NCBI RefSeq assembly: GCF_008807015.1
Contig: NZ_CP031700.1
Location: forward strand, 620,001 to 684,000
Length of the DNA: 64,000 nucleotides
DNA from: Neisseria zalophi
GTDB taxonomy: Bacteria > Pseudomonadota > Gammaproteobacteria > Burkholderiales > Neisseriaceae
Reading direction: 5' to 3'
Shown: positions 38,452-46,533 of the stretch, piece by piece
Numbering within the stretch: the stretch's first letter is position 1
Layout: every line of letters begins with the position of its first letter
Program-made: the position numbers and the translations under genes
The notes under the pieces: model-generated
Database searches by the model: none
Told to the model about the DNA's origin: nothing
What the model saw: the letters and a program-made list of their open reading frames with translations, nothing else

Positions 38452-38721
38452 TTATTCGCCTTCGCCGAAATAGTCGTTAATCAAATCTACCAACGCCTGC
38501 ATGGCGGCGGCTTCGTCTATGCCGTCGGTTTCCAATTCGATAACCGTCCCTTGGGAAGCAGCCAACATCATCAGCCCCATAATGCTTTTGCCGTTAACGC
38601 GGCGGTCGCCACGGCTGACCCATACCTCGCATTGGAAGTTGGCGGCGGTTTGGGTGAGTTTGCTGGATGCACGGGCATGTAGGCCGAGTTTGTTGATGAT
38701 TTGAACAGACTGCTTCAGCAT
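38452..38721 (-). CDS. ptsH: Phosphocarrier protein HPr
   Basis: An 89-aa HPr with the phospho-accepting GLHARASS (His near 15) and the regulatory serine region NGKSIMGLMMLAA (Ser near 46), the site phosphorylated by HPr kinase where that enzyme exists. The start overlaps the end of the EIIA-Man gene by 7 bp, and ptsI follows directly, so the three are one tightly coupled operon. Confidence 0.96.
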   Translation of the reverse strand: MLKQSVQIINKLGLHARASSKLTQTAANFQCEVWVSRGDRRVNGKSIMGLMMLAASQGTVIELETDGIDEAAAMQALVDLINDYFGEGE

Positions 38722-39134
38722 GGGTTGCCTCCTAAGGAAGGTGCGGGCACATTAATAATGCCGTTAATCGCTGCTTCTTTAACGGTTTGGGTAAATGCCG
38801 CCAAATCATGGGCATTACCGGAATAATTGATGGCTTTAATCATCATGGGCGCATTTAATCCGGTTAACATGGCGGTTTTGCCCTCTTCAACCAGACTGCG
38901 GGCGGCATTACAAGGTGTCGCCCCGAATATATCGGTCATAATCAGGACACCTGCATCGCTATCGAGTTCCGTAACCAGTTTCCGTGCGCGCTCGATAATA
39001 TGTTCATGGCTTTCATCGGTTTCGACACCTAAGATACGGATATTTTCCGGCGTATTACCAAGGAAAAAGTGATGTGCCAAGCCACGGTAGGCTTCGCCTA
39101 TGGTATCGTGGGTGATAATTAATAAGCCTATCAT
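38715..39134 (-). CDS. PTS EIIA component, mannose family
   Basis: A 139-aa EIIA-Man-type protein. It has GLLIITHDTIGEA with the phospho-His near residue 9, the GVLIMTDIFGATPCNAA block and LTGLNAPMMIKAI. Without EIIB/C/D partners nearby it more likely serves phosphate signalling than sugar uptake. First gene of the EIIA-HPr-EI operon. Confidence 0.93.
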   Translation of the reverse strand: MIGLLIITHDTIGEAYRGLAHHFFLGNTPENIRILGVETDESHEHIIERARKLVTELDSDAGVLIMTDIFGATPCNAARSLVEEGKTAMLTGLNAPMMIKAINYSGNAHDLAAFTQTVKEAAINGIINVPAPSLGGNPC

Positions 39135-39150
39135 AAGTGGCTCCTGTTTA

Positions 39151-39180
39151 TGGCCGTTTGAACGTTTTCAGACGGCCTGA
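39151..39180 (-). terminator. DUS-type hairpin after hpt
   Basis: GGCCGTTTGAA (39152-39162) pairs with TTCAGACGGCC (39168-39178); separates the phosphoribosyltransferase gene from the PTS operon. Confidence 0.7.
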
Positions 39181-39221
39181 TATGGTAATGAATGATAAAA
39201 ATGTGTTTGTATTCACACAGT

Positions 39222-39782
39222 TTAAGAGGTTTCATTCATGGCATAAACGGCACCGAGATTACGCCATGCGCCGGCGGCATCCATGCCGTAGCCGAACACA
39301 TAGCGGTCGGGCACGTTGATGCCGACATAATCGGCAGTAATCGGTTTGTCTTTGTTGATCAGTTTGTTGGCAAAAACGGCGGTAGCACATGAGGCGGCAC
39401 CCAAACCCAACACCTGCTCTTTGATGGCGGCCATGGTATGCCCTTCATCAAGAATATCGTCCAGAATCAGCACATGTCGCCCGGCAACACTTTCTTGCGG
39501 TTCGCGCAACCAATGGAAATCGCCGCCTTTCAGTTTGTCGCCATAACGGGAAACGTGAACATAATCGAAATCCAGTGGGAAACGCAGTAAGGGCAGTAAT
39601 TGTCCGGTAAACACCACCGCGCCGCCCATAACGGGCAATAACAAAGGGTATTTGTTGCCTAAATCAGCAGTAATTTCGTCTGCCAGCCGTAGCAGTTCGC
39701 GACGGCAGGTTTCTTCATCAAACAGTAAATCGGCATGTTCTAATAGCGATTGCGTGTGTAAACGTTTGGTATCAATATCCAT
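39222..39782 (-). CDS. hpt: Hypoxanthine(-guanine) phosphoribosyltransferase
   Basis: Purine salvage: converts hypoxanthine or guanine plus PRPP to the nucleotide. The PRPP-binding signature VLILDDILDEGHTM lies near residues 104-117. The flanking LPVMGGAVVFTGQLL and DYVHVSRYGD blocks and the C-terminal PDRYVFGYGMD (base recognition) fit a purine PRTase of this class. 186 aa. Substrate choice between hypoxanthine, guanine and xanthine is not certain from sequence. Confidence 0.9.
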   Translation of the reverse strand: MDIDTKRLHTQSLLEHADLLFDEETCRRELLRLADEITADLGNKYPLLLPVMGGAVVFTGQLLPLLRFPLDFDYVHVSRYGDKLKGGDFHWLREPQESVAGRHVLILDDILDEGHTMAAIKEQVLGLGAASCATAVFANKLINKDKPITADYVGINVPDRYVFGYGMDAAGAWRNLGAVYAMNETS

Positions 39783-39911
39783 AAATATGGGGATTCGGGA
39801 AAGAAAAAGAGGTAGGTATTATAAACTTTATTTTTCTTTGCGACGATTGGCATGGCTCTGTATGGTTTATTGGCAGATAAATTTATTTTATCTGATTGAA
39901 ACTTATCATGA

Positions 39912-40178
39912 TTAATCGGTTGGCCAATCGTTGCGTATAACAGACCAACGAGTAATGCTGTTTCTGAATTAATTTATGCTCTTTATGATAAAACGAATGA
40001 TTTAGTAGGCGGGCGATTGCCTCTTGCTTCGGCAGAAAAAATGAATATCAAAATTTATGATTATGCGAAGCAAAATAACTATCAGCTTGATCTTAATAAT
40101 CATAGTCGAGGAGGTTTAACAGCGAGTGTTGCTTTACAGAGAGCGAATAGAGAAGGATTAATAGGGATACCTAATTGA
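39912..40178 (+). pseudogene. Fragment of a large exoprotein (filamentous-hemagglutinin-type) C-terminal region
   Basis: An open frame without a start codon reads YNRPTSNAVSELIYALYDK, GGRLPLASAEKMN, and YQLDLNNHSRGGLTASVALQ, ending EGLIGIPN. The NHSRGG element and surrounding blocks resemble the region just upstream of the variable toxin tip in neisserial FHA/CdiA-like proteins. The 5' part is missing (stop at 39909) and the frame ends in a stop where unrelated sequence is joined. It is a remnant, not a functional gene. Confidence 0.6.
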
Positions 40179-40311
40179 TCAGAATGGGAAGAGAGTGAGT
40201 AAGGCAGTTGAAAATCCTTATTTAGATGATTTTGATAAAAAGTGGGATCCTAAAGATATCAAAAAAGATAATCCATTACTACCAATTTTAATTAAGCCAA
40301 ATAAAAATTAA
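40165..40311 (+). pseudogene. Orphan lipoprotein-tail cassette, copy 1
   Basis: A different frame, overlapping the end of the exoprotein fragment, reads GYLIDQNGKRVSKAVENPYL, DDFDKKW and ends LLPILIKPNKN. The first part is homologous to the C-terminal half of the intact lipoprotein at 42099 (GYNIDQNGNRVSQPVENPYY). The ILIKPN end recurs near 42411. There is no start codon, and the join with the exoprotein fragment is abrupt. Confidence 0.6.
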
Positions 40312-40322
40312 GGAGTTATGAA

Positions 40323-40483
40323 ATGAAGCGTTTTTTTATTTTAGCAATATCTTTTCTGAATTAAGTGGTTGTATGACTAGTAGAGATCCTGTGGTTTGGT
40401 TTTGGAATCATGATTTTAAAATGTCTGATAAGGAAAGGGAAGTATATAGATTTTGCAGAAAGTATCATCAAAAAAGAAAATAA
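40323..40483 (+). pseudogene. Frameshifted small lipoprotein
   Basis: An ATG after AAGGAG opens a signal-like MKRFFILAISF, then meets a stop at 40362. One frame over, the text continues SELSGCMTSRDPVVWFWNHD to a stop at 40481-40483, containing a lipobox (LSGC). A one-base shift, in T-rich sequence around 40350-40356, would restore a 50-residue lipoprotein. A seven-T tract lies at 40331-40337, so slippage or a sequencing error are alternatives to decay. Confidence 0.55.
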
Positions 40484-41084
40484 TTATGTTAATTATTATA
40501 ACCATATAAAATAAAGGGGATATGTAAAATAAGTAAATTTTCTAAAAAATAGATAAATTACTTAATAAATAATTTCCGCCAAAACAATAAGAAAAACAAA
40601 TGAAATATGAATATAAAATGATACAACCTCCTCTACATATCATTGCACATAGAAAAATATTCACACAGCTGCTGCAGAATATCTAGAAGATTTGGTAAAC
40701 AGATATGCTATAACATAGATGAGATGCTCAATAAAATCCCACTTACTGAGCTCAACTACGATCTAACATTCCTTCAGCAAGTCAGTTTTTTTATTGCTGG
40801 CAAAATGAAAATCAACCCTAAAGCTAAAATTGGAAAGTAGTTAGAGCATACTCAATTGCCAGCCACATAAAATTCAATCAATAACTACCCTATTATTTAG
40901 CAATTAAAGCAGTGAGATTATGGGTATTTTTTGTAAATTTAAAAAAACTCTATTTTACCACTGGTACCAATAATTGACGTTTATATCATTGGTTACACAA
41001 TAATGGCATAATACTTTTCGTAAAACCTGAGTTATAGTTTTTTTAACTTGAAAAACTTATCTATTTACCGAGGAATAAGAAAAA
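40484..41084. other. AT-rich stretch with degenerate coding remnants
   Basis: Strongly AT-rich, DUS-free. Between about 40622 and 40840 two phases give protein-like but broken text (HTAAAEYLEDLVNRYAIT in one; EMLNKIPLTELNYDLTFLQQ in the next), suggesting a decayed gene with a frameshift; I cannot assign a family. The right end carries the leader of the DUF2625 gene. Confidence 0.45.
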
Positions 41085-41759
41085 ATGAAAGAATTAAAAG
41101 AATTAATTAATTTAGAAGAATCGGGCTGGGACTTCATTTCAGAGTGGTTGGAAGAAGCAACTAATGATTACGAGATTTTAGAAAAAGATCCCAAGAGAGC
41201 TGAACAAGAATTGATAAATACCCAAGTCACAACACGTTCTCCGATGGGTGCATTGATTTACGAAACTGGAGGAATACTGATAGATAGTGGTTGGCTTAGA
41301 ATTTTAGGTTCGGGAAGTACGAAATTGAACAGAGGTTTAATGGAATGGAATCAAGGAAAAACCTATGAAAAATTGGGTGAGAGACCTACACATTTATTGA
41401 TTGCGGATGATATTGTGGGTGGATATTTTGCTATCAACGCTGGTGGTATTGGTAATGTGATAGGAAATATTTATTATTTAGCACCTGACTTTTTGGAGTG
41501 GGAAGACACCGAGTTGGGATATTCTGACTTTTTGTATTGGACATTGACAGGCAATCTTGAGATGTACTACGAAAATGTACGTTGGTCAACATGGAAAGAA
41601 GATATTAAAAAAGCAAATGGAAATCAGACTTTTTCGTTTGTTCCATTTTTATGGACAGATGAAGGTCAAGACATTGATAAAACAGATAGAAAATTAGTTC
41701 CAACGGAGGAAAATTATCATTTTATGATCGAAATGCAAAGACAATTGAACAGAGAATAA
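41085..41759 (+). CDS. DUF2625 family protein, possible orphan immunity protein
   Basis: An intact 224-aa cytosolic protein with the DUF2625 pattern: TTRSPMGALIYETGGILIDSGWLRILGSGS (about 50-79), LMEWNQGK, LLIADDIVGGYFAINAGG, IYYLAPDFLEWE and YSDFLYWTLTG. Acidic and Trp-rich. A GAGGAA site precedes the ATG. It lies between exoprotein and lipoprotein remnants in an AT-rich patch without DUS, where immunity genes outliving their toxin genes are commonly found. The immunity role is inference; the family's function is not established. Confidence 0.72.
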   Translation: MKELKELINLEESGWDFISEWLEEATNDYEILEKDPKRAEQELINTQVTTRSPMGALIYETGGILIDSGWLRILGSGSTKLNRGLMEWNQGKTYEKLGERPTHLLIADDIVGGYFAINAGGIGNVIGNIYYLAPDFLEWEDTELGYSDFLYWTLTGNLEMYYENVRWSTWKEDIKKANGNQTFSFVPFLWTDEGQDIDKTDRKLVPTEENYHFMIEMQRQLNRE

Positions 41760-41774
41760 TATTATTTAAAAAAT

Positions 41775-41807
41775 AGTTTCCTGTTCTTTGGAAAGAATCA
41801 GGAAACT
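41775..41807. terminator. Hairpin after the DUF2625 gene
   Basis: AGTTTCCTG / CAGGAAACT stem (41775-41783, 41799-41807). The flanking A-tract is on the left, so by sequence it would terminate minus-strand transcription better than plus. Confidence 0.45.
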
Positions 41808-41937
41808 CTACTACCTTATCCTTTTAGTCTATTCAATCCGATCAATAATGATCTATCACAATTACAATTTTATAAAACGGTATTGAATCTTATGATTATA
41901 AAGCTCGTTTGCTTTTGTGATTCCGCCAACCCTCCAC

Positions 41938-42060
41938 CATTAGGTTTGAACTTAGTTGTTCCGTTTATTGATAGAGTTGGTCGTAAAATTAATATGATGG
42001 AACAAGTGCTTGATATTCCATCGCATAAGGAAGTTGAAAATTCTTACTTTCAGGATTAAT
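41938..42060 (+). pseudogene. SPFH/stomatin fragment joined to the lipoprotein-tail motif
   Basis: The frame reads GLNLVVPFIDRVGRKINMME, then QVLDIPS, which is the start of the band-7/SPFH domain of stomatin-like proteins. It is joined directly to HKEVENSYFQD and a stop. The last residues resemble the VENPYYQD motif of the neighbouring lipoprotein. There is no proper start and only about 30 SPFH residues, so this is a chimeric gene fragment. Confidence 0.6.
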
Positions 42061-42098
42061 TACCAGTGTTAGTCAATCCAAAAACTAAACAGGAGTAA

Positions 42099-42344
42099 AT
42101 GATGAAAATTATGAAAATGTTCGCTGTGTTAGCTTTAATAATACCTTTATCAGGCTGTATGAATACTGCTACAAGTTTGTGGGATGGTGGGGGTAGTCAC
42201 TCTTTTGGAGAAGCTCCTGAAAAATATCTTAAAGATGAAGAGGGTTATAATATTGATCAGAATGGAAATAGGGTGAGTCAGCCAGTTGAAAATCCTTACT
42301 ATCAGGATTATAGGGATAAATTGGAAAAAGAGAGAGCTAAATAA
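42099..42344 (+). CDS. Small lipoprotein of unknown function
   Basis: An 81-aa protein with a lipoprotein signal MMKIMKMFAVLALIIPLSGC (lipidated Cys20). The short mature part has a Gly-rich start (WDGGGSHSFGEAP) and the motif IDQNGNRVSQPVENPYYQDY, then a charged helix (RDKLEKERAK). GGAG lies upstream of tandem ATGs. It is the only intact member of a cassette family with partial copies at 40165-40311 and near 42030-42058. Such lipoproteins accompany neisserial exoprotein islands; its job is unknown. Confidence 0.7.
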   Translation: MMKIMKMFAVLALIIPLSGCMNTATSLWDGGGSHSFGEAPEKYLKDEEGYNIDQNGNRVSQPVENPYYQDYRDKLEKERAK

Positions 42345-42409
42345 AAATCATATTTCATTACCCGTATGAATCAATCTAAAAACTAAAGGGGAGAAAAAAG
42401 AAGATGATT

Positions 42410-42549
42410 TGCTATTTTAATTAAGCCCAATATGAAAAATACTGGAAATAATCTTGATAAAAAAAGCGGTGAGTTATTGCTGAAATTTTGCAAAAAGAAA
42501 AGCGAAACTCACCTCTTTATTGGTGATTTTGATTTATTGAAAGGATAAA
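42410..42549 (+). pseudogene. Tail cassette remnant with ILIKPN motif
   Basis: A frame without start reads AILIKPNMKNTGNNLDKKSG and ends IGDFDLLKG. The bases around ATTTTAATTAAGCC repeat those at about 40284-40301 in the first cassette, so this is a further partial duplicate, joined to unrelated downstream sequence. Confidence 0.5.
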
Positions 42550-42597
42550 GGCTTGACCGGCTTATATTGTGTTTTCAGACGGCCTTGATTGGGCGCA

Positions 42598-43224
42598 TTA
42601 TTCAATAATGGTTCTAAACGTTAGGCTGACTCGCGGTTCGTGTATTTTGGTGCTTTTCATAATGGCATGCAGCCAATGACGTTGTGTTTCGCCGTGCATA
42701 ACCAACAATTGGCCGTGCGTTAGCATCATGGCGGTTTTTTCCTGTGTTTGTTTGTGTTTGAAAACAAATTTCCGTGATGCGCCGAAACTGACTGAAGCGA
42801 TAATAGGGCATTGCCCCAATTCGCGCTCGTCATCGCTATGCCAAGCCATTCCCTCGTTGCCGTCGGTATATAAATTCAATAGGCAGGAATTAAATTGCGT
42901 CGGTGTATAAGCGGCTATATGCCTCTCGACTGCATCTTTGATTTCCGATAATACGGGGTGCCATGGTAGGGCAAGGCGGGTGATGCCGGAATAAGTATAG
43001 GCCAAAGAGCGTTCGCCATACCAAGCCACACGGCGTGCCGTGTGGATGCGTTTGCCATATAACACGACTTCGTCATGTTGCCACGGAATGTCGTTCATCA
43101 ATATATGGAAATAGCGGTCGGCCTTGTTGCCGGAAAAAATCACACCGTAGTCGTTAACGATACCGTCGGCGGGCAACAGGTTATGTTCCGGCGCGGGTAT
43201 CGGAGTGAATAAATCGGGAGTCAT
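42598..43224 (-). CDS. alkB: AlkB-like 2-oxoglutarate/Fe(II) DNA repair dioxygenase
   Basis: An oxidative demethylase for alkylated bases. The iron ligands are H129 and D131 (AWHSDDE) and H186 (HWLHAIMKS), and 2-oxoglutarate is held by R198 and R204 (RVSLTFR). 208 aa, matching the AlkB/ALKBH2-3-like branch seen in many bacteria. It lies immediately right of the accessory patch; a DUS pair flanks each side of the gene. Confidence 0.9.
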   Translation of the reverse strand: MTPDLFTPIPAPEHNLLPADGIVNDYGVIFSGNKADRYFHILMNDIPWQHDEVVLYGKRIHTARRVAWYGERSLAYTYSGITRLALPWHPVLSEIKDAVERHIAAYTPTQFNSCLLNLYTDGNEGMAWHSDDERELGQCPIIASVSFGASRKFVFKHKQTQEKTAMMLTHGQLLVMHGETQRHWLHAIMKSTKIHEPRVSLTFRTIIE

Positions 43225-43319
43225 GCTGTTTTCTTTCAGACGGCCTTGTGTTGTGCTAGTGGGTTTTCTATAAGAAAAGAAGCCAATGTGAATCAGCTTC
43301 TTATATTTCCGTAATCCAC

Positions 43320-44054
43320 CTAAAGAAGTTTTTCAGTCAAAAATATATCAAATAATCTATAGACTGCAATTAAATCCGTTCCAAGGATAGATTTAAACGG
43401 ACGTAATATATGGTAAGCAAATTGATATTTGGTGAGGAGTTGAATAAATACTTGCCATAGCTGAGGATCGCAAATATTTTGATATTGTGTGATTGCATAT
43501 TTGATTTCATCATCAGAGATAAATTTTTTTCGACATAAACCATGGAAAAAAATAGCCATATCTCTTGCTTTTTGCGATTGAAGATTTTGTCTCTTTGGGC
43601 AGACTTCAAAGTCGATAAAAAGTACGTGATGATTATCCCAAGTCATATCACGAATAGCAGGCCTGCCATGAATAAGGTTGGCTTTATGTAGGTTATTTAA
43701 TGCTTTTATGCTGTCTGACAACAGTATTTTCTTAAATTCCGGATTGTTCGTGTTGGCTGCAAGAAGATTGTCGATTGTTTTCCCGCCATCCTCCAATATA
43801 AAAAAATTGTTGTTAAATAAAATTAATTTAGGAATGGGCGCATTCTTGATGGAAAAGCAACGGAGCCTTTCAATTTCGCCTAAAAAAGATTGTTTTGGGT
43901 GAGGTTTTAATAATCTGGATATTCCGTGTGTGTGCTCAGGTTGTTTTAGCCAGAACCGTTTCCCTTGAAATTTAAATGGAAAAATGCGTTCATCTTTATG
44001 TTCTATTAACAATTTATGAGCATACTCAGACAGTGAGTTGATATTTTCGCTCAT
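43320..44054 (-). CDS. Protein kinase-like (LPS/RIO-type) phosphotransferase
   Basis: A 244-aa cytosolic protein with a minimal kinase fold: an FWLKQ strand with candidate ATP-binding Lys37, a hinge around FFILEDGG, the catalytic loop LIHGRPAIRDMTWD (about 127-140) and the metal site VLFIDFE (Asp148). The usual HGD is HGR, with an Asp four residues on (D136) in a position to act as base. Similar bacterial kinases act on lipopolysaccharide sugars or unknown substrates. AT-richer than its neighbours. Confidence 0.65.
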   Translation of the reverse strand: MSENINSLSEYAHKLLIEHKDERIFPFKFQGKRFWLKQPEHTHGISRLLKPHPKQSFLGEIERLRCFSIKNAPIPKLILFNNNFFILEDGGKTIDNLLAANTNNPEFKKILLSDSIKALNNLHKANLIHGRPAIRDMTWDNHHVLFIDFEVCPKRQNLQSQKARDMAIFFHGLCRKKFISDDEIKYAITQYQNICDPQLWQVFIQLLTKYQFAYHILRPFKSILGTDLIAVYRLFDIFLTEKLL

Positions 44055-44520
44055 GGTGTTTCCTTAAATTAATAAATAATCCATCATCAAATAAGTATTA
44101 AGTTGTGTAGGCATATAAATGGTACTGTGGATTAGACTGCGTATTTGATTTCAGATAGTACGAAATATCTCGGCAGGGGAAAGATGGTTGTGCTGAATAC
44201 TAATATATTAATATGTCATAAGAAACTATAATAGGCAAATGGGCAACACGGTGTGCTATTAAGGGTATATTTACCATGCAATATAATTTCATCATATTGA
44301 GACATAATATGATTTATCAAGATGTTGAATTATAGTCTGAGCTGCCTTGATGTTAATATTAGCAGAGCAGATAAAAAGGCTCGGTTAATATGAGTGTAAA
44401 TAAAGTAAATGCTCTTCACTCTCTGAATATTGATCATACAAAGGAAAGCGGCTGTGACAGCGTACTAATTGCCGATAAGCTATAATCCGCCCATTACTTT
44501 TCAGACGGCCGCCTACTATC
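44055..44520. other. Divergent intergenic region
   Basis: About 465 bp, AT-rich. A single DUS sits at about 44500-44511, just before the oligopeptidase ATG. I see no gene or RNA; it must contain two divergent promoters. Confidence 0.5.
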
Positions 44521-46533
44521 ATGCAAGACCCTTATCACCTTTTCGAAGATCTCAACGATCCGGAAACCCGACGGTTTGTTTCGGACGCACATGCCGAAAC
44601 GCAAGCTGCTTTTGCCAGTGGTGCGGACTTTGACCAAACTGTCGCCGATATGGTGAAACAGTTGCAAAACCCGCGCCAGATTGCCTTTTGCCAAGAACAC
44701 CGCGCCAGAATGTATCATTTTCATCAAGATGAAATCCATCCGAAAGGGGTATACCGCGTCTGCAGCGCCGCTTCATATCGTTCCGGTTATCCCGAATGGC
44801 AGATTTTGTTTTCCGTCGCCGATTTTGATGACATCTTAGGCGATGATGTTTATCTCGGCGGCGTATCCCATTATGTTGCACAGCCCGAAATGGTGTTGCT
44901 CACCCTCAGCCGTTCCGGTTCGGATACGGTATACACGCTTGAATTCAATCTCAATAGCGGCACCATTGTGGAAAACGGCTTTCATTTTCCGGCAGGTAAA
45001 AACCATATTTCATGGCGCGATGCAGACAGCGTATGGGTATGCCCCGCTTGGGACGAACGCCAAACCACACAAGCCGGTTATCCGCGTGAAGTGTGGTTGG
45101 TAGAGCGCGGGCAAAGTTTTGAAGAAAGCACCCCTGTTTATCGTATGGATTCGGACGGTATGATGGTGAACGCTTGGCGTTATCTCGATGCGCAAGGCGC
45201 TGCTATCGACCTGATCGAATCTTCAGACGGCTTCTATACCAAAACTTATTTTCAAGTGTCGCCCGAATGCGAAGCCTTGTCGTTGAATCTGCCCGCTGAT
45301 GGCGAAGTGTCCGGTTATCTGGCCGGGCACCTATTGATTCATTTGCGCAGCGTATGGCAGCGTGCGAACCATAGTTATCCGGCCGGTAGTCTTGTTGCTG
45401 TCAAATTAAACAAGGGTGAGTTGGGTGCCGCACATGTATTGTTTGCGCCCGACAGCACGCAGGCCTTGGAAAGCGTCGAAACCACCAAGCATTTTGTCGT
45501 AGCCAATTTATTGGATAACGTATCGGGCCGTCTGAAAGCATGGCGGTTTTCAGACGGCCTTTGGCGGGAAGTTAGCTTGCCCAAGCTGCCGCAAGGTACA
45601 TTAGAACTCACCGATCAGCCGTGGGGCGGCGATGTTCTCTATATTGCCGCCAGCGATTTCACAACCCCGTTGACCTTGTTTGCCCTGGATTTAAATGTGA
45701 TGGAATTGGTTGTGGTTCGCCGCCAGCCGAAACAATTTGATGCCGACGGTATCCAAGTGCGCCAGTTTCACGCCGAATCTGCCGACGGTACGCGCATACC
45801 TTATTACTTTGTTGGTAAGAATCCGTCGCCCGAGACCCCCGTGATTGTGTATGTTTACGGCGGTTTTGCCGTTCCTGAACTACCGCATTATATGGGAACG
45901 ATAGGTAAATATTGGCTCGAACAGGGCAAATCTTTTGTATTGGCCAATGTGCGCGGCGGCGGCGAATTCGGCCCGCAATGGCATCAGGCGGCACAAGGAA
46001 TCAATAAACATAAAAGCGTAGATGATCTGATTGCCGTTATTGATGATTTAAACAACCGCCAACTCAGTTCGCCACCTTTTATCGGTATTCAGGGCGGCAG
46101 CAACGGCGGATTAATCGTTGCTTCGGCTTTCGTACGCACACCGCACAGTATCGGTGCCATGGTGTGCGAAATGCCGCTGACCGATATGTTGCGTTATCCC
46201 TATTTATCGGCAGGTGCCAGCTGGATAGATGAATATGGCGATCCTGAAAACCCTATTTTTCAGACGGCTTTGGCTGAGCTATCGCCTTACCATAATCTTT
46301 CCGATACAGCTGACTATCCACCGGCGTTGATTACCACCAGCTTGAGTGACGATAGAGTCCACCCCGCACATGCATTAAAATTTTATGCAAAACTGCGCTG
46401 CAATAAAGCCCCTGTGTGGCTGTATGCTGGTGGTGCAGGAGGACATACGGGAAATACGACACAGGAAGAATCGGTTATTGAGTTTGCCTGTATTATTGAA
46501 TTTTTCAATCTTCAGTTGGTTGCGAAACACTAA
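44521..46533 (+). CDS. Prolyl oligopeptidase family (S9) serine peptidase
   Basis: A 670-aa cytosolic peptidase. The N-terminal half is a beta-propeller; the C-terminal alpha/beta hydrolase holds the nucleophile in GIQGGSNGGLI, the acid in SLSDDRVHPAHAL and the His in GGAGGHTGNT. YVYGGFAVPELP and VRGGGEFGPQWHQA are typical S9A blocks. It opens DPYHLFEDLNDPETRRFV like the family. Internal DUS copies near 45222 and 46260 and an inverted pair at 45525-45560 are translated in frame. Confidence 0.92.
   Translation: MQDPYHLFEDLNDPETRRFVSDAHAETQAAFASGADFDQTVADMVKQLQNPRQIAFCQEHRARMYHFHQDEIHPKGVYRVCSAASYRSGYPEWQILFSVADFDDILGDDVYLGGVSHYVAQPEMVLLTLSRSGSDTVYTLEFNLNSGTIVENGFHFPAGKNHISWRDADSVWVCPAWDERQTTQAGYPREVWLVERGQSFEESTPVYRMDSDGMMVNAWRYLDAQGAAIDLIESSDGFYTKTYFQVSPECEALSLNLPADGEVSGYLAGHLLIHLRSVWQRANHSYPAGSLVAVKLNKGELGAAHVLFAPDSTQALESVETTKHFVVANLLDNVSGRLKAWRFSDGLWREVSLPKLPQGTLELTDQPWGGDVLYIAASDFTTPLTLFALDLNVMELVVVRRQPKQFDADGIQVRQFHAESADGTRIPYYFVGKNPSPETPVIVYVYGGFAVPELPHYMGTIGKYWLEQGKSFVLANVRGGGEFGPQWHQAAQGINKHKSVDDLIAVIDDLNNRQLSSPPFIGIQGGSNGGLIVASAFVRTPHSIGAMVCEMPLTDMLRYPYLSAGASWIDEYGDPENPIFQTALAELSPYHNLSDTADYPPALITTSLSDDRVHPAHALKFYAKLRCNKAPVWLYAGGAGGHTGNTTQEESVIEFACIIEFFNLQLVAKH
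45525..45560 (+). repeat. Inverted DUS pair inside a coding sequence
   Basis: GGGCCGTCTGAAA (45525-45537) and TTTCAGACGGCCT (45548-45560) form a 12-bp stem with a 10-base loop inside the S9 peptidase gene, translated as GRLKAWRFSDGL. The same structure elsewhere in the window acts as a terminator. Confidence 0.85.

Noticed and set aside
40643..40840. 65-codon frame as a real gene
   Set aside because: A neighbouring frame gives better protein-like text for the first half, so this looks like a decayed gene with a frameshift. I considered a transposase but found no catalytic motif to support it.
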